A stretch of DNA of 62,144 nt from an uncultured Bacteroidales bacterium (GTDB lineage: Bacteria > Bacteroidota > Bacteroidia > Bacteroidales > F082): NCBI GenBank assembly GCA_900318465.1, contig ONKQ01000011.1, positions 1 to 62,144 on the forward strand, given 5' to 3'. Made by a program: the position numbers and the translations under genes. Shown one piece after another: positions 34,027 to 42,671 of the stretch. The stretch's first letter is position 1, and each line of letters starts with the position of its first letter. The notes under the pieces were generated by a model that saw only the letters and a program-made list of their open reading frames with translations, had not been told where the DNA came from and searched no databases.

Positions 34027-34854
34027 CTAAATCTTCGAATAATCAATGTCAAAATTGTAATCCTTCGGGTGACTGCAACGCAGGACGCAATTCTCGCAAC
34101 TCGACAACTCACCGCGCAAACGGCGCTTGATCATGTCGTCGATGTGCTCGTGCAGCATTTCGTTGTCGATGTGGTTGCTGACCTCGGCGGCGAAGGCATA
34201 CATGAGCAGAATCCGTGCGTTGGCCTTGCTGATGCCACGTTGGCGCATGTAGAACATGGCCTCTTGGTCGAGTTGGCCCGTGGAGGTTCCGTGCGAGCAT
34301 TTTACGTCGTCGGCATAAATCTCCAAAAAGGGTTGACTGTTGATTTTGGCCTTCGAGGTCAGTAAGATATTGCTGTTATTTTGTTGAGCATCCGTTTTTT
34401 GCGCGTCTTTGGCAACAAATACATGGCCGTTGAAGATGGCCGTGGCCTCGTCGTCCAAGATGCCCTTGAACTTCTCACTACTCGTGCAATGCGGCACGTT
34501 GTGATTCACCTTCAGTCGGTTTTCCACATGCTGGGTCTTGTCGATGAGATAAAGTCCATGCACTTGGGTTTCAGCACCTTCGCCGTCCAAATCCACATGA
34601 TACGTGTTGCGAATGTCGCCTCCGTTGAAAGTGATGACCACGATTTTCAGGCGACTGTCGGCCATCTGCCTCACCTTGAACTCGCGCTGGATGGAGGCCT
34701 CGTTGCTCACGTTTTGCAGCACATACAACTCAAGGCTGGCGTTCTCGTTGAGGACGATTTCGGAAACTTTCGGCTCGGCAGAAAGATGTGCATCATCGTC
34801 ATACTCAATAAGTTCGCGGCTTTGGTTGGCGGCTATGATAAGTTGGTTGTCCAT
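34027..34854 (-). CDS. sufD: SufD-like Fe-S assembly protein, short form
   Basis: The ATG at 34854 follows the sufC stop codon by two bases and gives 275 residues. Proteobacterial SufD is over 400 residues, so the N-terminal helical part is missing or much reduced. The beta-helix core (DGEGAETQVHGLYLIDKTQHVENRLKVNHN) and the end (DVKCSHGTSTGQLDQEAMFYMRQRGISK) are those of SufB/SufD. The C-terminus has an unusual Cys-rich stretch, SSCENCVLRC. It forms the SufBCD scaffold with SufB and SufC. No frameshift is visible upstream. Confidence 0.9.
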   Translation of the reverse strand: MDNQLIIAANQSRELIEYDDDAHLSAEPKVSEIVLNENASLELYVLQNVSNEASIQREFKVRQMADSRLKIVVITFNGGDIRNTYHVDLDGEGAETQVHGLYLIDKTQHVENRLKVNHNVPHCTSSEKFKGILDDEATAIFNGHVFVAKDAQKTDAQQNNSNILLTSKAKINSQPFLEIYADDVKCSHGTSTGQLDQEAMFYMRQRGISKANARILLMYAFAAEVSNHIDNEMLHEHIDDMIKRRLRGELSSCENCVLRCSHPKDYNFDIDYSKI

Positions 34855-34856
34855 GG

Positions 34857-35603
34857 TCAAAGTTCCTTAATCCATTCGTAGCCTTTTTCTTCGAGTTCGA
34901 GGGCGAGGTTCTTGCCGCCCGTCTTGACGATGCGCCCGTCGTACATCACATGGACGAAGTCGGGGACGATGTAGTCCAACAGCCTCTGGTAGTGCGTGAT
35001 GACGACGAAGGAGTTCGTGTCGTTGTGGAGTTGGTTAACGCCGTGAGCCACAATGCGTAAGGCATCGATGTCTAAGCCAGAGTCGGTCTCGTCGAGGATG
35101 GCAAGGCTCGGTTCCAACATGGCCATCTGGAAGATTTCGTTTTTCTTCTTCTCGCCGCCGCTGTAACCCACATTGACGAAGCGGTTTTGCAGTTTCTCAG
35201 TGATTTCCACCATGGCCTGTTTCTCTTTCATCAACTTCATAAAATCGACGGTGCTCATGGGCGGAAGTCCTTGATACTCACGCTTTGAGTTTACGGCGGT
35301 GCGCATGAAATTTTGGATGCTCACACCCGGTATTTCGACGGGATATTGGAAACTGAGGAAGATGCCTTCGTTGGCGCGGTCTTCGGGCGACATTCCGACG
35401 ATGTTCTTGCCCTTGTACCAGATTTCGCCCTCGGTGATTTCGTAGCCCTCGCGACCCGTGATGGCCGCCGCAAGGGTGCTTTTTCCCGTTCCGTTGGGTC
35501 CCATGATGGCGTGGATTTCGCCCTCATTGACGCCCAAATTCAATCCTTTCAGGATTTCCTTGCCTCCGATGGAGACGTGTAGATTTTTGATATTCAGAAG
35601 CAT
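34857..35603 (-). CDS. sufC: SufC Fe-S assembly ATPase
   Basis: The ATG at 35603 gives 248 residues (MLLNIKNLHVSIGGKEILKGL). The ABC ATPase motifs are GPNGTGKSTLAAAI (Walker A), YSGGEKKKNEI (signature), LAILDETDSGLDIDAL (Walker B) and VITHYQR (H-loop). SufC drives the SufBCD scaffold. The upstream extension of the frame runs through a TTAATTG repeat and is rejected. Confidence 0.96.
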   Translation of the reverse strand: MLLNIKNLHVSIGGKEILKGLNLGVNEGEIHAIMGPNGTGKSTLAAAITGREGYEITEGEIWYKGKNIVGMSPEDRANEGIFLSFQYPVEIPGVSIQNFMRTAVNSKREYQGLPPMSTVDFMKLMKEKQAMVEITEKLQNRFVNVGYSGGEKKKNEIFQMAMLEPSLAILDETDSGLDIDALRIVAHGVNQLHNDTNSFVVITHYQRLLDYIVPDFVHVMYDGRIVKTGGKNLALELEEKGYEWIKEL

Positions 35604-35640
35604 ATATTTGTTTAATTGTTTATTGTTTAATTGTTTAATT
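35604..35640. repeat. Short TTTAATTG tandem repeat
   Basis: Degenerate GTTTAATT/GTTTATT units fill the space between the inserted glycosyltransferase gene and sufC. On the coding strand they supply the last residues and the stop codon of the glycosyltransferase. Confidence 0.75.
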
Positions 35641-36948
35641 GTTGGGTTGGGTTGGATTGAGACTGATTTTGCCGTAACGCATGAAATAGGCATGGGCAGC
35701 CCAGTTTGTGAATTCTTCAGGTGCAATCTCGATGACAGTCCTGCCGTCTGCTTCCGCAATTCGCTTTTTCACGTCCTCAATCAGGGCTTCGTCGCGACCG
35801 TATTTCCCGATATTGCATAAATTCAACACAATGCCTGTCAGCAAGATAGCACTTGCTCCAAGGAGCATCCACTTGTGCAAATCCGGCGTTATCTTCAACG
35901 TCAAGGCATTGACCTTCGAAAAAGTGAAATGTCCGCAAGCCAAAGCAAAAAACGGGAGAGCAGCCTGCATGTAAAAGCCGCTTTGCTTCAGGCTAACCAT
36001 GATGGGCAGTACACCCATGAAGCCGAGAATCAGGAAAATGAGGAACCATGTCTTGTCGGACCTAAACTCAAACACTTTGGCATTTCCATTCAACTTACTC
36101 AATATCAGAACAATGGTAATGATAACCAAAGGGGCAATCATTTGTCCCAACCATCGAAAAACGATGTAAAACCGCGTTGAGACCGTTGCTTCATGCAGCC
36201 CACCGCCAATGACTTGAAGGCTAAAATAGGTTTTCAGATAGGCAAACGAAGCCGGGAAAGCCAAAAACATCGCGCCCGAAAGCAGTGCCAATGTGACCAT
36301 CAATAATAAGGTGTCAATCGGGCCTTGGATCCAGTGGCGCTTGTCGTCGAAAATGCAGTAGATGATTGGAAAAACCAACGGAAACAATCCCGTGAAACCT
36401 TTTGACATGAAAGCCCCAAACAAGGCAATTCCCGCCAAAAACAGCCATATCTTGTTGTTTTTCAGATAGCTGAGAATCATCAACCATACCGACAACAAGA
36501 CGAAAATCGTCATAGTGTTCTCAAGCATGTTGTTGGTAGCGCCCCAAGAAGCAATTGGCATAACCGACCAAAACAACAGCGGCAGCCAAGCCATGCGCGG
36601 ACGGTTGGTCGTGCGTTTCCAAATGGCCGCAATGAGGATGCCCGAAACGAGGAAAGTGACTGCCGAATAGAGTTTTTCGACCCACCAATGATCTCCGAAA
36701 GCCTTGAAAAGCAAGGCTTCAAGCCCAAATGCCAAAGGCGGATGAGAATGGAACACATTGCCAATCGTTTGGGTGTAATGCGGATTCCAAAACGAGCCTA
36801 AACCAATGGTCATGTTGCGCGAAATGCAGGCGTAGGTAACTCCGTCGAGGAACATGCCTTCAGTCAACAGGCTGTTACTCAACAGAATCAGGACGATTCC
36901 GATGAGTAGCAACCAAAAAGGCGTGTTATTTGAACGGGTTTGTGTCAT
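35635..36948 (-). CDS. GT39/ArnT-like membrane glycosyltransferase, inserted in the suf operon
   Basis: The 437-residue protein has about ten hydrophobic helices. The first periplasmic loop holds an acidic residue in EGMFLDGVTYACISRN and the downstream HSHPPLAFG, the pattern of GT-C enzymes such as ArnT and PMT that take sugars from polyprenyl phosphate. The last 60 residues form a soluble tail. The gene sits between sufB and sufC on the same strand, which is unusual, and both sides carry simple repeats or hairpins. The acceptor is unknown. Confidence 0.85.
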   Translation of the reverse strand: MTQTRSNNTPFWLLLIGIVLILLSNSLLTEGMFLDGVTYACISRNMTIGLGSFWNPHYTQTIGNVFHSHPPLAFGLEALLFKAFGDHWWVEKLYSAVTFLVSGILIAAIWKRTTNRPRMAWLPLLFWSVMPIASWGATNNMLENTMTIFVLLSVWLMILSYLKNNKIWLFLAGIALFGAFMSKGFTGLFPLVFPIIYCIFDDKRHWIQGPIDTLLLMVTLALLSGAMFLAFPASFAYLKTYFSLQVIGGGLHEATVSTRFYIVFRWLGQMIAPLVIITIVLILSKLNGNAKVFEFRSDKTWFLIFLILGFMGVLPIMVSLKQSGFYMQAALPFFALACGHFTFSKVNALTLKITPDLHKWMLLGASAILLTGIVLNLCNIGKYGRDEALIEDVKKRIAEADGRTVIEIAPEEFTNWAAHAYFMRYGKISLNPTQPNN

Positions 36949-37105
36949 TATTTAATCTCTGTCACCCCTACGGGGTTTATTTCATTCTATCATTCCGTGG
37001 CAGGGGTTTCGCTGCGCTTCACCGCCTGCCTATTATCTTCCGTCCCTATGGGACTACTCTTAACTGTCAAATGTTAACTCTTAAATATCAACTTTTAACT
37101 ATCAA
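36949..37105. repeat. Hairpin and simple-repeat spacer
   Basis: Four small motifs follow one another: ACCCC/GGGGT (36964-36976), GGCAGG/CCTGCC (36999-37030), GTCCC/GGGAC (37042-37054), and then TTAACT/ATCAACTT words up to the sufB stop codon. It forms the upstream border of the inserted glycosyltransferase gene. Confidence 0.65.
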
Positions 37106-38557
37106 CTATCCAACGCTTCCTTCCAGCGTTATCGACAATAATTTCTGCGCCTCCACCGCAAATTCCATGGGCAGTTTGTTCAGCACGTCCTTGGCGTAGC
37201 CATTGACAATCAATCCGATGGCCTTTTCTGTTGGAATGCCGCGCTGTTGGCAGTAGAAAAGTTGGTCTTCGGAGATTTTCGAGGTGGTGGCTTCGTGTTC
37301 GAGGATACTGCTGTCGTTGCCGCACTCGACGTAAGGCCAAGTGTGGGCACCGCATTGGTCGCCTAATAATAAGGAGTCGCATTGCGAGTAGTTGCGGGCG
37401 TTTTCGGCTTTAGGAACCACCTTCACCAAGCCACGATAGCCGTTTTGGCTGTGGCCAGCGGAGATACCTTTACTAATAATGGTGCTGCGGGTGTTTTTGC
37501 CCAAATGGATCATCTTCGTGCCTGTGTCGGCCTGTTGGTAGTTGTTGGTCACGGCGACGGAATAGAACTCGCCGATGGAGTTGTCGCCCATCAGCACACA
37601 GCCCGGATATTTCCAAGTGATGGCCGAACCCGTCTCGACCTGCGTCCAAGAGATTTTGGAACGGTCGCCACGACAGAGACCACGCTTCGTGACGAGGTTG
37701 TAAACGCCGCCCTTGCCGTCCTTGTCGCCGGGATACCAGTTCTGCACTGTGGAGTATTTCACTTCGGCATCCGTCTCGGCAATGATTTCCACGATGGCTG
37801 CATGGAGTTGGTTTTCATCGCGTTGTGGAGCCGTGCAACCTTCCATATAACTCACATACGCGCCTTCGTCGGCCACGATGAGGGTGCGTTCAAACTGGCC
37901 CGTGTTGGCCGCATTGATGCGAAAATAAGTCGAGAGTTCCAAAGGACAACGCACACCCTTCGGGATGTAGCAGAACGAGCCGTCGCTGAAGACTGCCGAA
38001 TTGAGCGCGGCAAAGAAATTGTCGGTGTAGGGCACCACCTTGCCGAGGTATTTCTTCACCAAGTCGGGGTGCTGCTTGACCGCCTCGCTGAACGACATGA
38101 AGATGACACCATGCTTCGAGAGCGTGTCCTGGAAGGTCGTCTTTACCGAGGTCGAGTCCATCACCGCATCGACGGCCACGCCCGAGAGTTTCTTCTGCTC
38201 GTCCAAGGAAATGCCGAGTTTGTCGAAAGTGGCCAACAGTTCGGGGTCCACTTCGTCGAGGCTTTGTTTCTGTTGGCGTTTGCGCGGCGCGGCGTAATAG
38301 ATAATGTCCTGATAATCAATTTCTGGAAGGTCGAGGTGCGCCCAATTGGGTTGTTTCAAGGTCTGCCAATGGCGGAAAGCCTTCAGGCGGAACTCCAACA
38401 GCCATTCGGGTTCCTCTTTCTTCTTGGAAATCAGGCGGATGATGTCCTCATTCAGGCCTTTCGGCGCGAAATCGGTCTCGATGTCGGTCACAAAGCCGTA
38501 TTCATATTCCTTGCTTGTGACCTCGCTAATGATATTTTCGTTCGGATTTGTATCCAT
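37106..38557 (-). CDS. sufB: SufB Fe-S cluster scaffold protein
   Basis: The 483-residue protein is full length for SufB. It shows the family motifs [67 protein letters not shown] and [21 protein letters not shown]. It assembles Fe-S clusters with SufC and SufD. It is the first gene of the suf operon, with its own promoter. Confidence 0.97.
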   Translation of the reverse strand: MDTNPNENIISEVTSKEYEYGFVTDIETDFAPKGLNEDIIRLISKKKEEPEWLLEFRLKAFRHWQTLKQPNWAHLDLPEIDYQDIIYYAAPRKRQQKQSLDEVDPELLATFDKLGISLDEQKKLSGVAVDAVMDSTSVKTTFQDTLSKHGVIFMSFSEAVKQHPDLVKKYLGKVVPYTDNFFAALNSAVFSDGSFCYIPKGVRCPLELSTYFRINAANTGQFERTLIVADEGAYVSYMEGCTAPQRDENQLHAAIVEIIAETDAEVKYSTVQNWYPGDKDGKGGVYNLVTKRGLCRGDRSKISWTQVETGSAITWKYPGCVLMGDNSIGEFYSVAVTNNYQQADTGTKMIHLGKNTRSTIISKGISAGHSQNGYRGLVKVVPKAENARNYSQCDSLLLGDQCGAHTWPYVECGNDSSILEHEATTSKISEDQLFYCQQRGIPTEKAIGLIVNGYAKDVLNKLPMEFAVEAQKLLSITLEGSVG

Positions 38558-38592
38558 TTTGTCCTTATTAAGAATGATTTCAAATTAGGCTG

Positions 38593-38600
38593 CAAAGATA
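38593..38600 (-). promoter_or_regulatory. -7 box of the suf operon
   Basis: The minus strand reads TATCTTTG, a full TAnnTTTG match 35 bases before the sufB ATG. Confidence 0.6.
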
Positions 38601-38640
38601 AGACTTTCCACTGATTCGTTGTGTATCATTTGTTACAAAA

Positions 38641-38682
38641 TTTGATCACGTGTCGTGGAAGGATCGGGGAACATATCAATAA
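38641..38682 (+). pseudogene. Relic of the C-terminus of a DUF4143 ATPase
   Basis: In the plus-strand frame ending at TAA 38680-38682 the bases encode FDHVSWKDRGTYQ. The intact ATPase at 40173-41339 ends in IDYVSWKDWGTYQ. The DNA match runs from about 38647 to 38690 and goes past the stop codon, so it is a copied gene end and not chance. Nothing upstream is recognisable. Confidence 0.75.
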
Positions 38683-38711
38683 TGCAGCGAAGTGTGCCAA
38701 TGATTAAGTTT

Positions 38712-39878
38712 TTAAAGCATCTCTTTCAAATTCCTGTAGTTCAACAGTTGGATGACCCCGTGGGTATTCTCAAAATCACCGGCATAGACGATAGCCCTTT
38801 TCGTGACAGGCGTTTCCACCCATTCCGCAACTTGTTTCAGGCTTTTTTCAAACGAGGGATGATAAGTCATCGATGATTTCACCTCTATTGCCGTGATTTC
38901 GCCCTCTTGCTTGAGCAGAATATCGACCTCGTTTTGGTTGGAATCGCGATAAAAATAAACGCCACCTTCCAATCCTTGGTTATAACGGTGCTTGATCACT
39001 TCCATGACAATCATGTTTTCAAACAAAGCGCCACGCATCTTGTCGCGGTCGAGTTGTTTGGGCGATTCTATGTCAAGCAGATAACAGGCCAATCCCGTGT
39101 CGTTGAAGTAGAGTTTCGGACTTTTTACCAACCGTTTTGAAATGTTTTCATAATACGGTGGCAACAGAGTGACAAGGTATGAGGCTTGCAGCACCGAAAG
39201 CCAGCGCGTGATTGTTTTCGAGTCGACACCGACTTCCGAAGCGAGTTCCGTGGCGACAAAAATGGAACCTATACGCGCCGCGCATAACTTCATAAACCGC
39301 ATGAACTGCATTTGGTCTTGAATCTTCAGCAGGTCGCGGACATCTTTCTCGATATAAGTTTTCACGTATGACGGATAAAACATCCTCGCTGTGTTTTTGC
39401 CAGCGGCCACCGCCGGATAAAGGCCATCGTACAAAAGACGCGACAGGTCGGTATCGTTTCGGGTGTCTTCGGTCTCGGCCAAAGTCATCGGCAACAGTTC
39501 AAAGACACCTGCACGACCAGCCAGCGACTCGGAAACGCCTTTCATCACCTCAAAGTTGGAACTTCCCGTCAAAAGGAACTTGCGATTGGGGTCGTGGTCA
39601 ACGATGCCTTGAATGTATTCCATCAGCACGGGGGCTTTCTGTATCTCGTCAAGAAACATACCTTCCGTGGTTTGGGTGAGAAAGGCCACGGGATCATTCA
39701 TCGCAAACTCGCGCACATGCATGTCTTTCATGCTATATTCGACATAATTGGGAAAAAGATGCTTCAATAGTGTGCTTTTGCCCGACTGACGAGGTCCTGA
39801 TACGCATATAACACCATAATAATCAGAGGCTTCAAGTATAGCCTTTTCCATATCTCGAGACAGATACTGTATCTTCAT
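38712..39878 (-). CDS. DUF4143 AAA+ ATPase
   Basis: The 388-residue protein has ICVSGPRQSGKSTLLKHLF (Walker A), GMFLDEIQKAPVLMEYI (Walker B) and FLLTGSSNFEVMK (sensor), then a helical region, and a C-terminal DUF4143 part with DILLKQEGEITAIEVKSS, a PD-(D/E)xK-like fold core. Such ATPases are abundant in Bacteroidota, often in repeated copies at accessory sites, and have no settled function. It is read away from the second ATPase at 40173; the two share the same architecture and length but not close sequence. Confidence 0.92.
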   Translation of the reverse strand: MKIQYLSRDMEKAILEASDYYGVICVSGPRQSGKSTLLKHLFPNYVEYSMKDMHVREFAMNDPVAFLTQTTEGMFLDEIQKAPVLMEYIQGIVDHDPNRKFLLTGSSNFEVMKGVSESLAGRAGVFELLPMTLAETEDTRNDTDLSRLLYDGLYPAVAAGKNTARMFYPSYVKTYIEKDVRDLLKIQDQMQFMRFMKLCAARIGSIFVATELASEVGVDSKTITRWLSVLQASYLVTLLPPYYENISKRLVKSPKLYFNDTGLACYLLDIESPKQLDRDKMRGALFENMIVMEVIKHRYNQGLEGGVYFYRDSNQNEVDILLKQEGEITAIEVKSSMTYHPSFEKSLKQVAEWVETPVTKRAIVYAGDFENTHGVIQLLNYRNLKEML

Positions 39879-39904
39879 TTTTATGCAATTTCGGAATCAG
39901 ATGC

Positions 39905-39912
39905 CAAAATTA
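39905..39912 (-). promoter_or_regulatory. -7 box of the first DUF4143 ATPase gene
   Basis: The minus strand reads TAATTTTG, 26 bases before the ATG. The AT-rich bases from here to 40052 show no clear feature apart from short palindromes. Confidence 0.5.
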
Positions 39913-40052
39913 CATAAATTTTCGATACCAAAACAAGAAATTTTGCTTTTGTTGAAAAAAGCTCACGCACTGTGTTGTTTTTAAATTTACAATATTCCAC
40001 ATATTTATTCTATTCATTTGTTTATCAATATATTGAAAAACATTAAATTGCG

Positions 40053-40140
40053 AAACTTTGGATTTTTCCAACTAAAACTTTAGATTTTTCCATTCAAAAC
40101 TTTGGATTTTTCCGCTCTAAACTTTAGATTTTTACTATTT
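40053..40140 (+). repeat. Four tandem 22-bp repeats before the second DUF4143 ATPase
   Basis: The units start at 40053, 40075, 40097 and 40119. Each reads AAACTTT(G/A)GATTTTT and then CC plus a variable part. Units 1 and 3 have TTTGG and units 2 and 4 have TTTAG, so the true period may be 44. The last unit merges with the promoter of the ATPase gene. Confidence 0.92.
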
Positions 40141-40143
40141 TTG
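40136..40143 (+). promoter_or_regulatory. -7 box of the second DUF4143 ATPase gene
   Basis: TATTTTTG begins inside the fourth 22-bp unit, 29 bases before the ATG at 40173. The repeats are therefore placed like operator sites. Confidence 0.55.
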
Positions 40144-40172
40144 CCGCAGAAATCACGAAAAAAGACAAAACC

Positions 40173-41339
40173 ATGATTGAGAGAACGGCAAAAAACGCCC
40201 TTTTGAGGCTCGCTTCACAATTCGCGGTGATTGGCATCACGGGGCCGCGACAAAGCGGAAAATCGACACTCGCGAAAATGACTTTTCCCGAGAAAAGATA
40301 CATTTCGTTTGACGACAAGACCATCCGCGAACTGGCCGCTGCCAATCCGATGGACTTCCTGATGGCCTTCCCCAATGGCGCCATCATCGACGAGGCGCAA
40401 AAAGTGCCGGAGATTTTCGATGCGGTCAAATATCATGTGGACCAAGGCTCTTTCACTCCGGGCAAGTTCATCCTGACAGGTTCCAATCAGTTCAACCTGA
40501 AGCAAAACATGACCGATTCGTTGGCCGGTCGTGCCGCTTTCCTGAAGCTGCTGCCGTTCTCCATCGGAGAGTTGAAAAATGGTGACTTATTGAACAACAA
40601 TGTTTACGAAACCATTTTCAAAGGATTTTACCCGCCTTTGCACGATACCGCAAAGCATTTCTCGCCCGACGATTGGTTCAATAGTTATGTGGACACCTAC
40701 CTCGACTTGGACGTGGAGAGCCAAATCAACTACAGCAACTTGTCCGTGTTCAAAAAGTTCATCCAGATTTGCGCCACCTATAGCGGCCAAATGCTTTCTA
40801 TGGACAGCATCGCACGCGGCATCGGCGTATCGGCCCCGACCGTCAAGCAATGGCTCTCCATCTTGGAGTCGTCGTTCATTATCCACTTCTTGGAGCCTGA
40901 CACTCAGAACCTTGGCAAGTCGTTGGTCAAGACCCCAAAACTGTATTTCATCGATTCAGGACTGCTTTGCCATCTGCTGCGGATTGAATCGGTGGAGGAG
41001 TTGATTCTGCACCCTAACAAAGGTGCCATTGTGGAAACTTTCGCCATCGCCGAACTACTGAAAGGCCGCTTGAACCAAGGCAAGCACCCCAATCTAACCT
41101 ATTTCCGCGACCAGAAAGGCTTCGAGGTGGACACCATCGCCGACTGGAAACGCACTTTCGCCATCGAAATCAAGAGTACGATTGAGGCAGAGCAAAAACT
41201 CTCGAAAAACGCCCGCGACTATCTCGCCCTTCGCGGCGACGACGGCACACGAGGCGCGGTTTTCTACCTCGGCGACCTCACTTGCACCATCAACGGCATC
41301 GATTATGTGTCGTGGAAGGACTGGGGAACGTATCAATAA
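40173..41339 (+). CDS. DUF4143 AAA+ ATPase with upstream repeat array
   Basis: The 388-residue protein has IGITGPRQSGKSTLAKMTF (Walker A), GAIIDEAQKVPEIFDAV (Walker B) and FILTGSNQFNLKQNM (sensor). A winged-helix-like segment follows (SMDSIARGIGVSAPTVKQWLSIL), then the DUF4143 end with EVDTIADWKRTFAIEIKS, a nuclease-fold core. The winged helix would allow DNA binding, for example at the four 22-bp repeats just upstream. The last residues reappear as a relic at 38641-38682. Confidence 0.92.
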   Translation: MIERTAKNALLRLASQFAVIGITGPRQSGKSTLAKMTFPEKRYISFDDKTIRELAAANPMDFLMAFPNGAIIDEAQKVPEIFDAVKYHVDQGSFTPGKFILTGSNQFNLKQNMTDSLAGRAAFLKLLPFSIGELKNGDLLNNNVYETIFKGFYPPLHDTAKHFSPDDWFNSYVDTYLDLDVESQINYSNLSVFKKFIQICATYSGQMLSMDSIARGIGVSAPTVKQWLSILESSFIIHFLEPDTQNLGKSLVKTPKLYFIDSGLLCHLLRIESVEELILHPNKGAIVETFAIAELLKGRLNQGKHPNLTYFRDQKGFEVDTIADWKRTFAIEIKSTIEAEQKLSKNARDYLALRGDDGTRGAVFYLGDLTCTINGIDYVSWKDWGTYQ

Positions 41340-41428
41340 TTCGGCGAAATATACATTTTTGTCTTGAATAAATCTCAAGGTAAATCCCAAAATTCAGCGT
41401 ATTCTGCGTGACACAAAGAATTTTCCAT

Positions 41429-41436
41429 TAGTTTTG
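41429..41436 (+). promoter_or_regulatory. -7 box of the PHP-glycosyltransferase operon
   Basis: TAGTTTTG lies nine bases before the ATG at 41445, so the transcript may be almost leaderless. Confidence 0.5.
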
Positions 41437-41444
41437 CAGTCTGT

Positions 41445-42671
41445 ATGAACAAAGAAAAAAAGAAACACGGCTTCTGGTTCTATTTAGGCAGAGTGATGGC
41501 CTCTCTGGGCATCGCCTTGCTGTTGCTCATCTTGTATGTCTATCTCTCCGTGCCCACATACAGTTTCAAGGAGCCACGACCTTTCGAGGGCGAATACCTT
41601 TACAATCCCTATCAGGACATGAAGCCCGACCAATGGAAAAAATATCATTTCCATTGCCACTCTCGCAGGTATTTCGGCCTGACTAACGGGCGCAAAAGCA
41701 CCGAAACGGCCATCGACAGTGTGTATCAAGCTTTGGGCTACGACCATTATGGGATTTCAGATTACATGGGCATCAATGCGCATGGGGCTGATAAAGAGGA
41801 TTATATCCCCGCCTACGAACACGGCTACGGCCTTATTCGCAAGACGCACCAAATCTGCATTGGGGCGGAAAAGGTGTATTGGCCCGACTTCCTTTTTATG
41901 CAGAATCTCAACATGAAACAACACATGATCAACAAGTTAGGCGAAAACAGCCGCTTCGTCATGCCTGCCCATGCTTCGTTCACGAAAGGATATAAGGTGG
42001 GTGAGATGAAGCTGTTGAGCAATTACCGTCTACTTGAGGTTTTGAATCCTTACGGCAACGCTTTTGAGCATTGGGACATGGCGCTCTCCAACGGCCACCG
42101 GGTGTATGCCCTCGGCGATGATGACACGCACAACATCACCGACTATCACGAGGTGTGCCACAACCTGACCATGATTAACACGGAAAGTCTTGATGCAGAG
42201 AATGTTTACGAGGCATTGGATAAAGGTCTGTGTTACGCCGTGGAGTTCGACAACTATTATTATTATCCTTTGACTTTAGCCCAAAAAGTGAAGGAAGCGC
42301 ATGAGTTGCATCACCTGAAACGCGCCCAGTTGGTCGGCGACACTTTGTTTGTCGAGACTTCGGCGGAGACCATGCGCAACGTGCAGTTTATCGGGCAGGG
42401 CGGCAAGGTGCTGAAGGTCATGGATAGTGTTGCGACAGCTTACTATGTCATCCAACCCAAAGACCATTATGTGCGGACCCGCATCGATATCAACGGACGC
42501 AATTTCCTGTACCTGAATCCCGTCACGCGCCATCCCACTTCGATTGTGGTAGATCGCCGCTTGGACAGCATCAATTATGCCCAAACCGTGTTGTATTGGT
42601 TGGTTTATGCCATGGCTTTCGTGGCCTTTGGTTGGTATCTCTTTAAGAAAATGAAAGAAAAGCAAGCGTAA
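41445..42671 (+). CDS. Membrane-anchored PHP-like protein
   Basis: The 408-residue protein has an N-terminal membrane helix (residues of roughly 10-32), a long outer or periplasmic part, and a C-terminal helix near residues 383-402. The motif YHFHCHSRRYFG and the later ALGDDDTHN resemble the metal sites of the PHP phosphoesterase fold. The substrate is unknown; a phosphate or glycan on the cell envelope is plausible from the neighbours. The stop codon and the next ATG share one base, so the genes are co-translated. Confidence 0.75.
   Translation: MNKEKKKHGFWFYLGRVMASLGIALLLLILYVYLSVPTYSFKEPRPFEGEYLYNPYQDMKPDQWKKYHFHCHSRRYFGLTNGRKSTETAIDSVYQALGYDHYGISDYMGINAHGADKEDYIPAYEHGYGLIRKTHQICIGAEKVYWPDFLFMQNLNMKQHMINKLGENSRFVMPAHASFTKGYKVGEMKLLSNYRLLEVLNPYGNAFEHWDMALSNGHRVYALGDDDTHNITDYHEVCHNLTMINTESLDAENVYEALDKGLCYAVEFDNYYYYPLTLAQKVKEAHELHHLKRAQLVGDTLFVETSAETMRNVQFIGQGGKVLKVMDSVATAYYVIQPKDHYVRTRIDINGRNFLYLNPVTRHPTSIVVDRRLDSINYAQTVLYWLVYAMAFVAFGWYLFKKMKEKQA

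Noticed and set aside
40053-40140. CRISPR-like array
   Set aside because: The units are contiguous 22-bp repeats without unique spacers, and no cas gene is near.
38712-41339. Toxin-antitoxin function for the two divergent ATPases
   Set aside because: No small partner gene exists; both are full AAA+ proteins with DUF4143.
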